Assembly: GCF_016056305.1 (NCBI RefSeq)
Contig: NZ_JAECZC010000009.1
Location: forward strand, 76,408 to 140,407
From: Amazonocrinis nigriterrae CENA67
GTDB lineage: Bacteria; Cyanobacteriota; Cyanobacteriia; Cyanobacteriales; Nostocaceae
DNA length: 64,000 nucleotides
Reading direction: 5' to 3'
Each line of letters opens with the position of its first letter. Within the stretch, counting starts at the first letter, position 1. Under the pieces are notes generated by a model. That model was not told where the DNA came from, did no database searches, and was given only the letters and a program-made list of their open reading frames with translations. Positions 18,924 through 28,293 of this stretch are shown in pieces. Made by a program: the position numbers and the translations under genes.

Positions 18924-19349
18924 CTACTCCTGCTCCTCAACTTGAGAGCGCACAATAAACTTAGTTTTAATCGGCAGCTTATAGGCAGCCAAGCGCATGG
19001 CTTCACGAGCAATTTCTTCCGAAACACCGGCGATTTCAAACAAAATTCGCCCTGGCTTAACTACTGCTACCCAAAACTCTGGCGAACCTTTACCGGAACC
19101 CATCCGGGTTTCAGCAGGACGCATGGTTACGGGTTTATCAGGGAAAATCCGAATCCAGATTTTGCCACCCCTACGGATATAACGAGTCATTGCTCGTCGG
19201 GAAGCCTCAATTTGACGAGAGGTGATCCAAGCTGGTTCTTGAGCTTGGAGTGCAAAGTCGCCAAAGTTGAGGGTGCTGCCACGGTTGGCTAGACCTTCCA
19301 TTCGTCCGCGCTGTTGCTTGCGGAATTTCGTTCTTCTTGGACTTAACAT
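18924..19349 (-). CDS. rplP: 50S ribosomal protein L16 (uL16)
   Basis: A protein of 141 residues with [37 protein letters not shown] and [19 protein letters not shown]. It sits near the A-site tRNA elbow on the large subunit. The ATG is at 19349. Confidence 0.97.
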   Translation of the reverse strand: MLSPRRTKFRKQQRGRMEGLANRGSTLNFGDFALQAQEPAWITSRQIEASRRAMTRYIRRGGKIWIRIFPDKPVTMRPAETRMGSGKGSPEFWVAVVKPGRILFEIAGVSEEIAREAMRLAAYKLPIKTKFIVRSQVEEQE

Positions 19350-19351
19350 GA

Positions 19352-19441
19352 TTGGCTACTGGGTACTGGGCATTGGGCATTGAGCATTGGGCATTGGGCA
19401 TTGAAAATTGGCAATGCCCCGTGCGCCATGCTCCATTCCCA
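19352..19441. repeat. Inverted STRR array in the rpsC-rplP spacer
   Basis: The left arm has repeated GGGCATT/GAGCATT units (19367-19403). The right arm GGCAATGCCCC...CCATGCTCCATTCCC (19410-19441) is their imperfect inverse. Confidence 0.75.
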
Positions 19442-19442
19442 T

Positions 19443-20198
19443 TTATCCTTCATTTGAACGGTCTTCAAATTGTTGACGACGGCGTTGTTGTTGACGGCGA
19501 CGAGGTTCGCGTTCGCGGGCTGCGGGTGGAGGTGGAGTTTCTTCTTGTCCTGGGATAATTTCTCCCTTGAACACCCACACTTTAATACCTAAAATTCCGT
19601 AAACAGTTTTGGCTGTGGTGTAGGAATAGTCAATATCAGCTCTTAAGGTATGTAGGGGTACTCGACCTTCACGAGTCCACTCTGTCCGAGCAATTTCCGC
19701 ACCGTTGAGCCGTCCGCTGACTTGGATTTTAATACCTTGGATACCAGCACGTTGGGCACGCTGAATGGCTTGCCGTACCACCCGTCGGAAGGAAACACGG
19801 CGTTCCAGTTGTTGAGCAATGTATTCGGCAATCAGATATGCATCTGCATCAACTCGCTGTACTTCAACTACGTTGATCCGAATTTGACGATTGCTACCCA
19901 ACAGTTCTTGGAGTCCAGTACGCAATGCTTCAATGCCTTGCCCACCACGACCTACTACTACACCTGGGCGAGCCGTGCGTACTTCGAGGTCGATTTGGTC
20001 TGCTTTGCGCTCAATGCGAACTTCGGAAATTCCAGCGTTGTTTTGAGCGAGTCTGCCCAACTTTTGTTCTATGTAGTTACGGAGTTTGTGGTCTTCTTGG
20101 AGAAGTTCTGGATAGCGGTCAGGAACGGCAAACCAACGGGATTGATGTTCTTGTGTAATACCCAGGCGAAAACCAACTGGATGAATTTTCTGTCCCAC
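19443..20198 (-). CDS. rpsC: 30S ribosomal protein S3 (uS3)
   Basis: A protein of 251 residues with the KH-domain signature [20 protein letters not shown] and the C-terminal [20 protein letters not shown]. The start is a GTG at 20198 ([12 protein letters not shown]). A cyanobacterial-type tail rich in Arg and Gln (about residues 218-251) follows GEIIPGQEE. Confidence 0.97.
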   Translation of the reverse strand: MGQKIHPVGFRLGITQEHQSRWFAVPDRYPELLQEDHKLRNYIEQKLGRLAQNNAGISEVRIERKADQIDLEVRTARPGVVVGRGGQGIEALRTGLQELLGSNRQIRINVVEVQRVDADAYLIAEYIAQQLERRVSFRRVVRQAIQRAQRAGIQGIKIQVSGRLNGAEIARTEWTREGRVPLHTLRADIDYSYTTAKTVYGILGIKVWVFKGEIIPGQEETPPPPAAREREPRRRQQQRRRQQFEDRSNEG

Positions 20199-20250
20199 TA
20201 ATGCTTCCTCTAATATTTCTTACTTTACGCAGTTTTTCGTGTCGGTCTGC

Positions 20251-20610
20251 TTATTCAGCATCGGCACTAGCACCAACGGCTACAGTAATATGACACGTCG
20301 GCTTGCGAATTTGGTAAGCTCGTCCCTGCGCTCTTGGTTGAAACCGTTTTAGCACTGGGCCTTGATCTGCGTATGCCTGGGTAATGATTAGTTTAGCTCG
20401 ATCTAATCCGGCGTTATGCTCGGCGTTAGCGGCAGCACTTCTGAGCAGCTTTAATACTGGTTCAGTAGCTCTATAGGGCATAAATTCTAGGATGATCAGT
20501 GCTTCTCGGTATGAGCGCCCCCGTATTTGGTCGAGTACGCGACGCACTTTAAAGGGAGACATGCGTATAAAACGAGCGATCGCTTTCACTTCAGTAGTAT
20601 CAGTAGCCAT
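20251..20610 (-). CDS. rplV: 50S ribosomal protein L22 (uL22)
   Basis: A protein of 119 residues starting [20 protein letters not shown], with [20 protein letters not shown] and the exit-tunnel loop [20 protein letters not shown]. The ATG at 20610 is used; upstream codons (MTKKEKI) lie in the spacer. Confidence 0.96.
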   Translation of the reverse strand: MATDTTEVKAIARFIRMSPFKVRRVLDQIRGRSYREALIILEFMPYRATEPVLKLLRSAAANAEHNAGLDRAKLIITQAYADQGPVLKRFQPRAQGRAYQIRKPTCHITVAVGASADAE

Positions 20611-20624
20611 AATTTTCTCCTTTT

Positions 20625-20748
20625 TTGTCATTTGTCAGTTGTTAGTTGTCAGTTGTTTCCAGCTACCGACTACTGACCACTGACCCTTCGGGTGAGGCAG
20701 TTCCTCATGGGGAAACCCCCAAGACCGGACTGCCTCACCACTGACAAC
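20625..20748. repeat. Inverted STRR array in the rpsS-rplV spacer, interrupted by a palindromic element
   Basis: GTCAGTT/GTTAGTT units (20628-20657) face GACTACTGACCACTGAC units (20668-20684) and GACAACTT (20742-20749). A palindromic element splits the right arm at 20685-20737. Confidence 0.75.
20685..20737. mobile_element. Palindromic REP-like insertion inside an STRR
   Basis: TGAGGCAGT (20693-20701) and ACTGCCTCA (20729-20737) are perfect inverted repeats. The 53-bp element is flanked by CCACTGAC on both sides (20677-20684 and 20738-20745). The direct repeats could be a target duplication or just adjacent repeat units. Confidence 0.55.
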
Positions 20749-21027
20749 TTACCTACCCGCTTTTTTGTCACTTTTGCCATGACCCCTGTAAGTGCGTGTG
20801 GGGGCAAATTCACCTAGTTTATGACCCACCATCTGTTCATTGATAAAAACTGGAACGTGTTGACGTCCGTTGTGAACAGCTATGGTGTGACCTACCATCA
20901 GTGGCAAAATTGTCGATGCTCTCGACCAAGTTTTAACAACTTGTTTTTCGTTTTTTGCATTCAGCTTTTCAATTTTGCTGAGCAAATGATCGGCAACGAA
21001 AGGACCTTTTTTTAGAGAACGACCCAT
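20749..21027 (-). CDS. rpsS: 30S ribosomal protein S19 (uS19)
   Basis: A protein of 92 residues starting [20 protein letters not shown], with [20 protein letters not shown] and [12 protein letters not shown]. An ATG lies at 21027. Confidence 0.98.
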   Translation of the reverse strand: MGRSLKKGPFVADHLLSKIEKLNAKNEKQVVKTWSRASTILPLMVGHTIAVHNGRQHVPVFINEQMVGHKLGEFAPTRTYRGHGKSDKKAGR

Positions 21028-21030
21028 ATT

Positions 21031-21139
21031 TCGATTTTGGATTTTGGATTTTGGAATTAGAAGTTAGGAGTTAGAAGTTAGCAGTTAGGAATTAGATTTG
21101 ACTCATAACTCTTAACTCATAACTCTTAACCCATAACTC
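21031..21139. repeat. Inverted STRR array in the rplB-rpsS spacer
   Basis: The left half has TTTTGGA and GTTAGAA/GTTAGGA units. The right half has TAACTCA/TAACTCT units, for example CATAACTCTTAACTCATAAC. The halves are complementary. Confidence 0.75.
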
Positions 21140-21140
21140 T

Positions 21141-22004
21141 TTACGATTCACGACCACCACGACCGCGTTTAGAAGATTTGCGGCGACGACGTACAATCAA
21201 TTTACTGCTGGCTTTTTTGGGTTTACGTGTCTTGGCACCCAAGGCAGGTTTACCCCAAGGTGTTACAGGCCCAGATCTACCAATAGGCGCTCTACCTTCT
21301 CCACCGCCGTGTGGGTGGTCAACTGGGTTCATCACGCTACCTCTAACCTTGGGACGGCGACCTTTCCAGCGATTTCTTCCTGCTTTACCCGCACTCAGGT
21401 TTCTAGCATCGGTGTTGCCTACTTGTCCGATGGTGGCGTAGCATTCCCGCCGAATCAAGCGAACTTCTCCTGAAGGCAGTTTCAAAGTCACATAATTGCC
21501 TTCTTTTGCCACAACTTGCGCTGTAGCACCAGCTGAACGCACAATTTGACCGCCCTTACCAGGGGTCAGTTCTACGTTGTGAACATTTGTACCTAAAGGA
21601 ACGTTGGCCAGTGGCAAAGCATTCCCATCTTCAATAGGTGCTTCCGGCCCAGCAATAAGTGTTGTGCCAACTTTCAAGCCGTTCGGTTGAAGGATGTAAC
21701 GTTTTTCTCCATCCTGATAATACAAAAGAGCAATTCGAGCATTGCGATTGGGATCGTATTCGATCGCTGCTACTTTCGCTGGGATATTACGCTTATCTCT
21801 CTTAAAATCAATAATCCGATAAAGTTGTTTGTGTCCGCCACCCCGACGACGGCTGGTTATCCGCCCTTGATTATTGCGACCTTTGGGACGATGTTTGTAC
21901 GTCGTTAGCGATTTTTCCGGCTCTGTTTTGGTAATTTCTGCAAAGTCGGAGATCGTAACTTGACGAGTACTGGGGGTATAAGGGCGATAAGAACGAGTAC
22001 CCAT
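21141..22004 (-). CDS. rplB: 50S ribosomal protein L2 (uL2)
   Basis: A protein of 287 residues near the peptidyl transferase centre. Diagnostic segments are [40 protein letters not shown] and the histidine-bearing [18 protein letters not shown]. The ATG is at 22004. Confidence 0.98.
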   Translation of the reverse strand: MGTRSYRPYTPSTRQVTISDFAEITKTEPEKSLTTYKHRPKGRNNQGRITSRRRGGGHKQLYRIIDFKRDKRNIPAKVAAIEYDPNRNARIALLYYQDGEKRYILQPNGLKVGTTLIAGPEAPIEDGNALPLANVPLGTNVHNVELTPGKGGQIVRSAGATAQVVAKEGNYVTLKLPSGEVRLIRRECYATIGQVGNTDARNLSAGKAGRNRWKGRRPKVRGSVMNPVDHPHGGGEGRAPIGRSGPVTPWGKPALGAKTRKPKKASSKLIVRRRRKSSKRGRGGRES

Positions 22005-22009
22005 ATTTT

Positions 22010-22112
22010 TTCAGTGCTGAGTGCTTAGTGCTGAGTTTTGAGTTTTTAAGTTTTGAGTGATGAGTTTTGAGTGTAGTAACTCGTAATTCATAACTCTTAA
22101 CTCATAACTTTA
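22010..22112. repeat. Inverted STRR array in the rplW-rplB spacer
   Basis: GTGCTGA/GTTTTGA/GAGTGATGA units (22013-22074) face CTCGTAATTCATAACTC and TTAACTCATAACTT (22080-22111). Confidence 0.7.
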
Positions 22113-22113
22113 T

Positions 22114-22428
22114 TTAGACTTCTGGGAATAGAACTTGTCTAATCTTCTCTTCGTCCCCAGGCGCGACGGTGACAATAGCTCGCTTGTATTGCGGCTTGTA
22201 ACCGATAAATTTACCAACCCTGCGCTTTTTGCGGGGTGGTAATGTCGTATTGATTTTGACAATCTTGACCTGAAATAAGTCTTCTATTGCCGCTTTAATT
22301 TCTGGCTTGGTTGCCTTTGGAGTCACTTCAAAAGTGTATTTATTTTGCTCCATCAGGATGGTCGCCTTTTCTGTAACAATTGGGCGACGGATTAAGTCAG
22401 GAAGGTTGCGGGGGTCGAAGTTAGGCAC
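22114..22428 (-). CDS. rplW: 50S ribosomal protein L23 (uL23)
   Basis: A protein of 104 residues with [20 protein letters not shown] and [20 protein letters not shown], the chaperone- and SRP-docking protein at the tunnel exit. The GTG at 22428 is preceded by a perfect AGGAGG six bases upstream, which lies inside the end of rplD; the two genes overlap by eight bases. Confidence 0.96.
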   Translation of the reverse strand: MPNFDPRNLPDLIRRPIVTEKATILMEQNKYTFEVTPKATKPEIKAAIEDLFQVKIVKINTTLPPRKKRRVGKFIGYKPQYKRAIVTVAPGDEEKIRQVLFPEV

Positions 22429-23053
22429 TGTAGACCTCCTGGATTTTTTCTAGGGCTGATGCTGTCACTACAATTTTGTCAGCGTGCAGCAAATCATAAA
22501 CATTTAGCTGGTTAGCTAGGATTACCTTTAAATTTTCTATGTTGCGGGCTGATAAATGAACATTCTCCGCAATCTCAGACAAAATTAAAAGTGTCTTATT
22601 CTCTGGTTCTGCGCCCCAACGAGTTAATGCTGCTACCAATTCTTTGGTTTTTGGGCGTGATAGCTCGTTGCTAAATTCTTCTACTACAATCAAGTCGTCA
22701 ATGCGGCTTACGAATACTGTCCGCAATGCTAAACGTCGCTCTTTGCGGTTTAATTTTAAGTTATATTCTCTAGGCTTTGGCCCAAAGATCACACCACCAC
22801 CACGCCATAATGGTGAACGAATAGACCCAGCACGAGCGCGACCTGTACCTTTTTGCCGCCAAGGTTTGCGACCGCCACCTCTAACTTCAGAACGAGTTTT
22901 TGTACTGGCAGTGCCTTGACGAGCATTGGTTAATTGTCTTACTAAGGCTCTATGTACAATATGAGCCGCTGTTTCTTCTTTGGCAACTCGCAACTCAAGG
23001 GTCGCCTGACCGACTTGTTCCCCTTGCCAATTTTTAACTACACTCTCTACCAT
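22421..23053 (-). CDS. rplD: 50S ribosomal protein L4 (uL4)
   Basis: A protein of 210 residues with the tunnel loop [20 protein letters not shown] and [20 protein letters not shown]. In other bacteria L4 represses the S10 operon. The ATG at 23053 ([12 protein letters not shown]) is chosen; six upstream codons are spacer. It overlaps rplW. Confidence 0.97.
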   Translation of the reverse strand: MVESVVKNWQGEQVGQATLELRVAKEETAAHIVHRALVRQLTNARQGTASTKTRSEVRGGGRKPWRQKGTGRARAGSIRSPLWRGGGVIFGPKPREYNLKLNRKERRLALRTVFVSRIDDLIVVEEFSNELSRPKTKELVAALTRWGAEPENKTLLILSEIAENVHLSARNIENLKVILANQLNVYDLLHADKIVVTASALEKIQEVYSA

Positions 23054-23057
23054 CTTT

Positions 23058-23170
23058 GTGTCCTTTGTCATTAGTCAAAAGTCCATAGTCAAAAGTCCAT
23101 AGTCCAATGACTATTGACTGTTGAACGCCAGTTGCAAAGGCTGTCTGGCGACCGAAGCACTGGCTCCCAT
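23058..23170. repeat. STRR array with embedded palindrome in the rplC-rplD spacer
   Basis: AGTCAAAAGTCCAT and AGTCCATAGTCAAAAGTCC units face CCAATGACTATTGACTG. An imperfect palindrome, CGCCAGTTGC...GCACTGGC (about 23125-23166), interrupts it. Confidence 0.65.
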
Positions 23171-23173
23171 TGA

Positions 23174-23809
23174 CTATTTACCAACTTTCTTTGCGGGCAG
23201 AACATTCACCAATGACCCTGGCTTACCAGGAATGGCTCCCTTAATTAGCAATAAGTTGCGTTCCGCATCAACTCGCACTACTGTTAACTTGCGAATTGTG
23301 ACGCGGCTACCACCCAAACGCCCTGCCATCCGTTTACCTGGATAAACACGACCTGGTGTTGTACCAGCACCGATGGAACCTGGCGCTCTGTGGTTTTTGG
23401 AACCATGCGACATGGGCCCGCGACCAAAGTTGTTGCGCTTTTGGTTGCCTGCGAAACCGCGACCGATACTTGTACCGACTACATCTACAATTTGACCTGC
23501 ACTAAAAATATCTGCTTTAATTTCTTGACCTAAAGCATAATCACTAGAGCTATCTGTGTGATACTCACTCAAGTGACGTAATGCTGGGGCAGATGATTTT
23601 GCTAGGTGACCCAGCAGCGGTTTGTTCAATGCTTTTGGTTTAATTTCGCCAAAGCCAACTTGAATGGCGGCGTAACCATCAGTTTGTTTGGTTTTAATCT
23701 GTGTAACAGTGCATGGGCCCGCTTGAATGACGGTTACAGGAATCGCTACTCCTGCTTCATCAAATACTTGGGTCATGCCCAGCTTGGTGCCGAGAATCCC
23801 TACAGACAC
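23174..23809 (-). CDS. rplC: 50S ribosomal protein L3 (uL3)
   Basis: A protein of 211 residues with [19 protein letters not shown], the loop [20 protein letters not shown] and [20 protein letters not shown]. It is the first gene of the block. The start is a GTG at 23809. rpsJ is not upstream; in cyanobacteria it usually lies in the str cluster. Confidence 0.97.
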   Translation of the reverse strand: MSVGILGTKLGMTQVFDEAGVAIPVTVIQAGPCTVTQIKTKQTDGYAAIQVGFGEIKPKALNKPLLGHLAKSSAPALRHLSEYHTDSSSDYALGQEIKADIFSAGQIVDVVGTSIGRGFAGNQKRNNFGRGPMSHGSKNHRAPGSIGAGTTPGRVYPGKRMAGRLGGSRVTIRKLTVVRVDAERNLLLIKGAIPGKPGSLVNVLPAKKVGK

Positions 23810-23871
23810 AGTAACTGGTTCTCCTTATCTACTTGCTTACCTTGGAATCGGACTCGATGAGACACGCGCTC

Positions 23872-23934
23872 TTATGTCGGTTGAAGGTGGACGAGCCTCC
23901 AGAAGTTAATTATTTCAACTTCTTCCGGACATAA
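23872..23934 (-). promoter_or_regulatory. Candidate structured leader hairpin upstream of rplC
   Basis: The outer arms TTATGTCGG and CCGGACATAA and the inner arms AGAAGTT (23901-23907) and AACTTCT (23917-23923) form a nested stem-loop 63-125 nt upstream of the rplC start. Position and structure suggest an autoregulatory leader for the ribosomal operon. It does not match a leader motif I know by sequence. Confidence 0.45.
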
Positions 23935-24628
23935 CCAACTGTGCCGCTACTGTTTGGTGAATCCGGTTAGTTTCACTCAGTTGGTCACCAGAACAGCCAC
24001 AAGCATCTTCCCACTGGGAAGAGATAACTTCTGGAATCAAGGCAATGCTCTAGAGCTTTGCACTTTGTGCAGCAATGCTTTCGTCCAAGCAATTGCTTTG
24101 GCACTTTCTGGAGGCAGTGCTGTGGGTTGGTTTCCCGACTGGAGTAGCCAGTGCGTTGCTTTCGTTTCCAAAGTTGTAGCAACTGGCGTGCAACTGCCCT
24201 GCTGTAGTGGGACTTAAGCAGGCTTTTACTGCTCAGTATCCGTTAACTGAGGCTGATGCAATGTCATCAAACCAACATCACTGCTCAGTTCCTACCTCAC
24301 TAAATCCCTTAAACTATAGCTTAAGGTTTCGCCTGGTTGTTTTAGGGGGCTACAGGAGTGAACGTATTTTGGAACTCAAAAGAGACTTTGTTTTTTAGCC
24401 TCTAGCTCCTTTTTGACCTGAAAGCTTTTTTAGTTTACCAGTCTTGTGCTACTTTGAGCTAGCTTATACTCTTTAAATAAATAGAGTCATCATTTTCCTG
24501 ATGCTAACACCAGTTCATGATGGCAGTAAGAAGGCATACTAAATTGCGAATTTGGTCACAATCTAATAATATAAATCATTTCTTTACTTTTGTCTAGTAA
24601 TTTGTAGATCGATTTTCGGCTGTAAAGG

Positions 24629-24722
24629 GACGGGGGAGCGGAGGAGCGGAGGAGCAGGGGAGCAGGGGAACTCGGGGCCCCCACGACCGAAAGGGAGTGG
24701 GGAGCAGGGGAGCAGGGGAGCA
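24629..24722. repeat. G-rich GGGGAGCA short tandem repeat
   Basis: Tandem GGAGCGGA, GGGGAGCA and GGGAGCAG units are interrupted by CTCGGGGCCCCCACGACCG. The runs of four G could also form quadruplexes. Confidence 0.75.
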
Positions 24723-25042
24723 AACCCATACCTCAAGGCATTGGCGTTTCAATCAGCCATTCACGGGAAAATCCTATAAATAAGCATGAAAAAGGAATAT
24801 CCCGACTCCCTACTCCCTTTTACAAGCTAGGAGATGCTGAAACAGGCTGCTTCTAGGGTCAGTTCAAATTTCTCTTTTTTATGCTTTTATCCTGGGGCTG
24901 CAAAAGAAATTGAGCAGCAAAGCATCCCTGCTTCTTCAGGTTCAATAGTAACTTCTGCTGTTTTGGATAAAGTTTATCTATCTTAATCTATCGCTTCAAG
25001 GTAAATAATAGAGATATCTAGGTGGGATAGGACAAAAAATCT

Positions 25043-25531
25043 ATGGCACTAATAACCACTGGCAACGGTTTAATTCGCGATCTGGAAAAATTTGGTTCTC
25101 TTGGTGTGTACGTTCCTTTGGAAGGAGGTTTTGAAGGTCGGTATCAACGCAGACTGCGTGCTGCTGGCTATACTACTCTCCATATTACTGCTAGGGGGCT
25201 GGGCGACGTGGCTGCCTATCTCACAGGTGTTCATGGAGTCAGACCACCACATCTTGGTAAAAAAAGTACTAGTAGTGGTGCGGCAGTAGGTTACGTATAT
25301 TATGTGCCACCAATTATCAATTCTCACTTGGAACAGCTACCACCAAAATCTAAGGGGCTGGTCTTGTGGATTATTGAGGGGCATATTCTTTCCGATCAGG
25401 AAGTTGAGTTTTTAGCAACTTTGCCTAGCTTGGAACCACGGGTTAAAGTAGTCATTGAAAGAGGTGGCGATCGCGCTTTTCGTTGGCAACCTCTAACAGA
25501 GACATTCTCAGCTAGCTATAAAGCTGGGTAA
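25043..25531 (+). CDS. ndhN: NAD(P)H-quinone oxidoreductase subunit N (NDH-1)
   Basis: A protein of 162 residues, a cyanobacteria/chloroplast-specific subunit of the peripheral arm of thylakoid NDH-1, which serves cyclic electron flow and respiration. It reads LITTGNGLIRDLEKFGSLGV and YQRRLRAAGYTTLHITARGL near the start and KGLVLWIIEGHILSDQEVEF later, all typical of NdhN. The ATG at 25043 has a purine-rich upstream region. It lies divergent to the ribosomal block, an arrangement I recall from Nostoc. Confidence 0.94.
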   Translation: MALITTGNGLIRDLEKFGSLGVYVPLEGGFEGRYQRRLRAAGYTTLHITARGLGDVAAYLTGVHGVRPPHLGKKSTSSGAAVGYVYYVPPIINSHLEQLPPKSKGLVLWIIEGHILSDQEVEFLATLPSLEPRVKVVIERGGDRAFRWQPLTETFSASYKAG

Positions 25532-25536
25532 TTAAT

Positions 25537-25598
25537 AATAGGGCGATCGCTACTTTTGTGTACTTAGCTGAGGTGCGATCGTCTCTATTTTGTTTTTT
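25537..25598 (+). terminator. Probable ndhN terminator
   Basis: ATAGGGCGATCGC and GCGATCGTCTCTAT form an imperfect stem shortly after the ndhN stop, followed by TTTGTTTTTT. The stem is built from two HIP1-type sites. Confidence 0.6.
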
Positions 25599-25767
25599 GC
25601 CAGCTACTCGGTCAAGACACTTAGACCAAACTTTGTTAGTTTTGTCATTTAAATAAAATATTTCCAGAAACTTGCAGGCAATTACAGTCAAGACTCGGCA
25701 TACTGAAAGAGGGAGAGCAGGTTAGACCACTCTCTGCTTTCTTAGGCGTGAAACTGAAAGAGCGAAA

Positions 25768-26307
25768 ATGAGACGTAAATCTACTGGTAGATCGGCTACT
25801 GTTTCTAAACCTTCTGCTTTCCAATCCCCAATGTTTAACCTCACTACCATTGCTATTTTGGCAGGGGTGCTGATTTTGGGAATTGGAATTGGCATTGCTT
25901 TTAGTTCTACAACTACATTGAGTCCATCAAACGTAGCTTCCCGTGAATTTATTGATACTAAAGCACCGAACCCTGAGATTTGCGTACAGTATGGTGCCAG
26001 TGCAATGGTAATGGATGCCAGACTGTTTGTTACTCTTAACCCCTTCAATGTCTACGTAGCTCAACCAAGTATGCGTCCAGGATGCGTTCTGCGTCAGAAT
26101 AACTGGGCACTTTTAGAGCAACGCAAGCTTGTAACATCTCAACAAGTAAACGAATGTAAGAATCGTCTGAATACTTTCGGCTTTACAGGTAACTTGGACA
26201 GTGATAAACCTGACATTAGATGTATTTACCAAAATGAAGCAGCGCAAAACTTCTTCATGGCTCAACCAGGAGCAGTAGCACCGAATCAGGAAACAGAAAG
26301 ATTCTAA
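25768..26307 (+). CDS. DUF3172 domain protein, single membrane anchor
   Basis: A protein of 179 residues conserved in cyanobacteria, function unknown. A short basic N-terminus (MRRKSTGRSATVSK) precedes one hydrophobic helix (about 31-50, LTTIAILAGVLILGIGIGIA). A soluble domain follows with CVQYGASAMVMDARLFVTLN and Cys residues in RPGCVLRQNNW, NECKNRLN and DIRCIYQNEA. The ATG at 25768 is used. It follows ndhN on the same strand, but a likely terminator separates them. Confidence 0.8.
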   Translation: MRRKSTGRSATVSKPSAFQSPMFNLTTIAILAGVLILGIGIGIAFSSTTTLSPSNVASREFIDTKAPNPEICVQYGASAMVMDARLFVTLNPFNVYVAQPSMRPGCVLRQNNWALLEQRKLVTSQQVNECKNRLNTFGFTGNLDSDKPDIRCIYQNEAAQNFFMAQPGAVAPNQETERF

Positions 26308-26752
26308 TACATTTTGGATTTTAGATTTTGGATTTTGGATTTTGGAGCCACTGTGTTGCGGACGTTACATTTTTGAATTCTAGTGCCATGATTGGCAATT
26401 GGTTTGGAGCGTCTGAGTTATGTGAATCTATACTGTCGCATTATTTTTGCAAATTGCTATGACTAGGTTGGCAAACATTTAGAGGATATTAAAGTATTAC
26501 TTAGGCGAGCTTTAATCATCCTCTTTTTAGTATTCCTGCTGAAAAAGTATTCTTCGACTGCTATATTTGTTCACTTGCAAATAAAACTAGCAGTCCACTA
26601 GTTGAAATATATACAGTATCCGGTTCTATATCTGCCTAATTATCGGGTAAAGCTTTTATCTAATTTAGTGCTGATATAAATTTATAAGCACAATTTGTTT
26701 AAGTTCATCTTTCTTAACGTCTACCTACTGAAATTTGGATAAATAAATCAAT
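26308..26752. other. Non-coding gap with a hairpin
   Basis: The gap lies between the convergent DUF3172 and AMIN genes. TTTTGGA repeats occur at 26320-26345. A hairpin at 26556-26595 pairs GACTGCTA with TAGCAGTC and, inside, TATTTG with CAAATA. No gene is visible. Confidence 0.5.
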
Positions 26753-27697
26753 CTAATATCTGCGTTGAGGAAGGGGTTGACCAAATTCAATCACCTCAAC
26801 ATTTGGTTGATTAGGGGTTGAATAATCATGATTGATTGTTGGCACTGTTGGGGTGGGAAAGTTAGGGCTTGCTACAGAAGGAGTGCTGTTAAGATTACTA
26901 GGTTGATTGGGGAAAGAAGGTGGCGGAAGAAGAGAACTTGGTACTTGAGAGGAGTTGTTAGGAGTCAGGGGTGGAACCGTGACAAATGGCTGCTGGTTAG
27001 TTGTTGGGGCTAGAGTGCTAGGAAATTGCAGGTAGTTACTTGGAGATATGTTGGGTTGCGAATAGTTGGGGGTTGGAGGTAGAGTATTAGAGGGTTGAGG
27101 ATAGTAGTTATTAGGATTTGGTGGTAAGTTGTTGGGCGCAGGCTGTAATCCTGGTTGTATGGAGGAACGGCCATAGTTAGAATTAAAAGCACGTAATACC
27201 CAGCGAGTGGGGTTTTGCTTAGAAACAGGTTGCAGTTGTATCTGGTTGGGATCTACAAAAGTCCCTGTTGCCAAATCTAGGACAATACGAGTTACGCCTG
27301 CATTTAATTGGGAAACGCGAATTCCTTTAATTGCGCCAGAATAATTTTGATTTGTGGGAACATAACCTAATTTGGTCTTCGGCAAATCTACAACAATCCG
27401 AGGGGGCTGGGAGAGGTAGAAGTATTTGGGAGTTATGCCTGCTGAAAGTGTAATTTCTAGTTGTAAAGCTTCTGGGTAAAAGCGCCAATCATCTAGTCTC
27501 GCTATTGGCTGAGCAGTATTTTTACCATTTGGCAATTGTACAGTTTGATGATTTTGACCTGTTGACTTTTTGGGCACTGGTTTAACAGCACTGGTTGCTG
27601 TTTCCAGCATAACTACTGTGTACAAGCCGAACAAGCTAACACTAAATAGTTGCTGGCTCCATTGGGAAAGTTGCCTAGTCGTCAGTCTCTTGGACAT
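26753..27697 (-). CDS. AMIN-domain secreted protein
   Basis: A protein of about 314 residues from the ATG at 27697 (MSKRLTTRQLSQWSQQ), with a hydrophobic signal segment (LFSVSLFGLYTVVMLETAT). The AMIN domain (residues ~60-170) shows ARLDDWRFYPEALQLEITLS, PPRIVVDLPKTKLGYVP and IRVSQLNAGVTRIVLDLATG. The rest is a Pro/Asn/Gln-rich low-complexity tail. AMIN domains target periplasmic proteins to the cell wall or septum; no amidase domain follows here. Upstream ATG codons in frame (27742) make the start uncertain. It follows the next gene by about 80 bp. Confidence 0.8.
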   Translation of the reverse strand: MSKRLTTRQLSQWSQQLFSVSLFGLYTVVMLETATSAVKPVPKKSTGQNHQTVQLPNGKNTAQPIARLDDWRFYPEALQLEITLSAGITPKYFYLSQPPRIVVDLPKTKLGYVPTNQNYSGAIKGIRVSQLNAGVTRIVLDLATGTFVDPNQIQLQPVSKQNPTRWVLRAFNSNYGRSSIQPGLQPAPNNLPPNPNNYYPQPSNTLPPTPNYSQPNISPSNYLQFPSTLAPTTNQQPFVTVPPLTPNNSSQVPSSLLPPPSFPNQPSNLNSTPSVASPNFPTPTVPTINHDYSTPNQPNVEVIEFGQPLPQRRY

Positions 27698-27779
27698 TAT
27701 TTTTATACCCTGTATGTTGAGCCATGAGGCATTTTCAGGCATTGGTAATGGTTTACTGATGTAAAAAATTGCCCACAAT

Positions 27780-28289
27780 TCAATGGCTGTTTGACTTCTG
27801 TGATTTTTCTTGGTCTTTTTGTAACATTGCGGTAAATCCTAAGCTTTGGGAAATGCCATTAACGGTTAGTTGACCAGTAATCTTACCTTGATCTACTAGT
27901 TTCATTTGAATTGTGACTAATTTGTTACGATCGCTCTGAGCCACCGGAGTATTACAAAGAATATTTCCGTCAACTTTTCCAGATAGACTTGACTGCTGAT
28001 TTTGGAACAGACCTGTGAGGGAGTGTTGTTTCTCTGTGTTTGCATTAGCGTTTGCTGGTAATAATGAGGCATTTAAGTAAATACCCGATTGTTGAATGTT
28101 TAACAACAGAGGGCTTGGTTGTTCACAGTTAGGTAAATTTTCAGCCAAGGTTAGACGATAGCGACCGTTAACTACCGGAGGAGCTTTGAGATTTTGTTCT
28201 CCATAAGCAGTTACAACTTTAAACAAGAGTAGAACTAAACCTATTGCCGCTCCGTAGAAAGCCAAGGATTTGGAGTTAAAATGATTCAT
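27780..28289 (-). CDS. Small exported protein of unknown function
   Basis: A protein of 169 residues. A hydrophobic segment (about residues 9-28, LAFYGAAIGLVLLLFKVVTA) forms a signal peptide or anchor. The soluble part has two Cys (LPNCEQPSP, NILCNTP), possibly a disulfide, and a beta-rich pattern (YRLTLAENL, SLSGKVDGNI, KITGQLTVNG). The ATG at 28289 lies four bases after the antiporter stop, so the two are co-translated or at least co-transcribed. I do not recognise a named family. Confidence 0.65.
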   Translation of the reverse strand: MNHFNSKSLAFYGAAIGLVLLLFKVVTAYGEQNLKAPPVVNGRYRLTLAENLPNCEQPSPLLLNIQQSGIYLNASLLPANANANTEKQHSLTGLFQNQQSSLSGKVDGNILCNTPVAQSDRNKLVTIQMKLVDQGKITGQLTVNGISQSLGFTAMLQKDQEKSQKSNSH

Positions 28290-28293
28290 TGTT

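Larger units (their letters stand above)
23810..25042. other. Long non-coding region between rplC and ndhN (divergent)
   Basis: These 1.2 kb carry no credible gene. The first ~600 bp upstream of rplC are not repeat-rich and contain several inverted repeats, including the hairpin at 23872-23934, an AAGCAATTGCTT palindrome near 24097 and GCCA..GTTGCT/AGCAACTGGC near 24148-24186, so a structured 5' leader is plausible. Promoters for both divergent units must lie here. A GGGGAGCA-type STRR occupies about 24629-24722. Confidence 0.5.

Noticed and set aside
23985-24182. 65-codon minus-strand frame in the rplC leader
   Set aside because: Rich in Cys, Trp and Lys without pattern; better explained by structured leader DNA.
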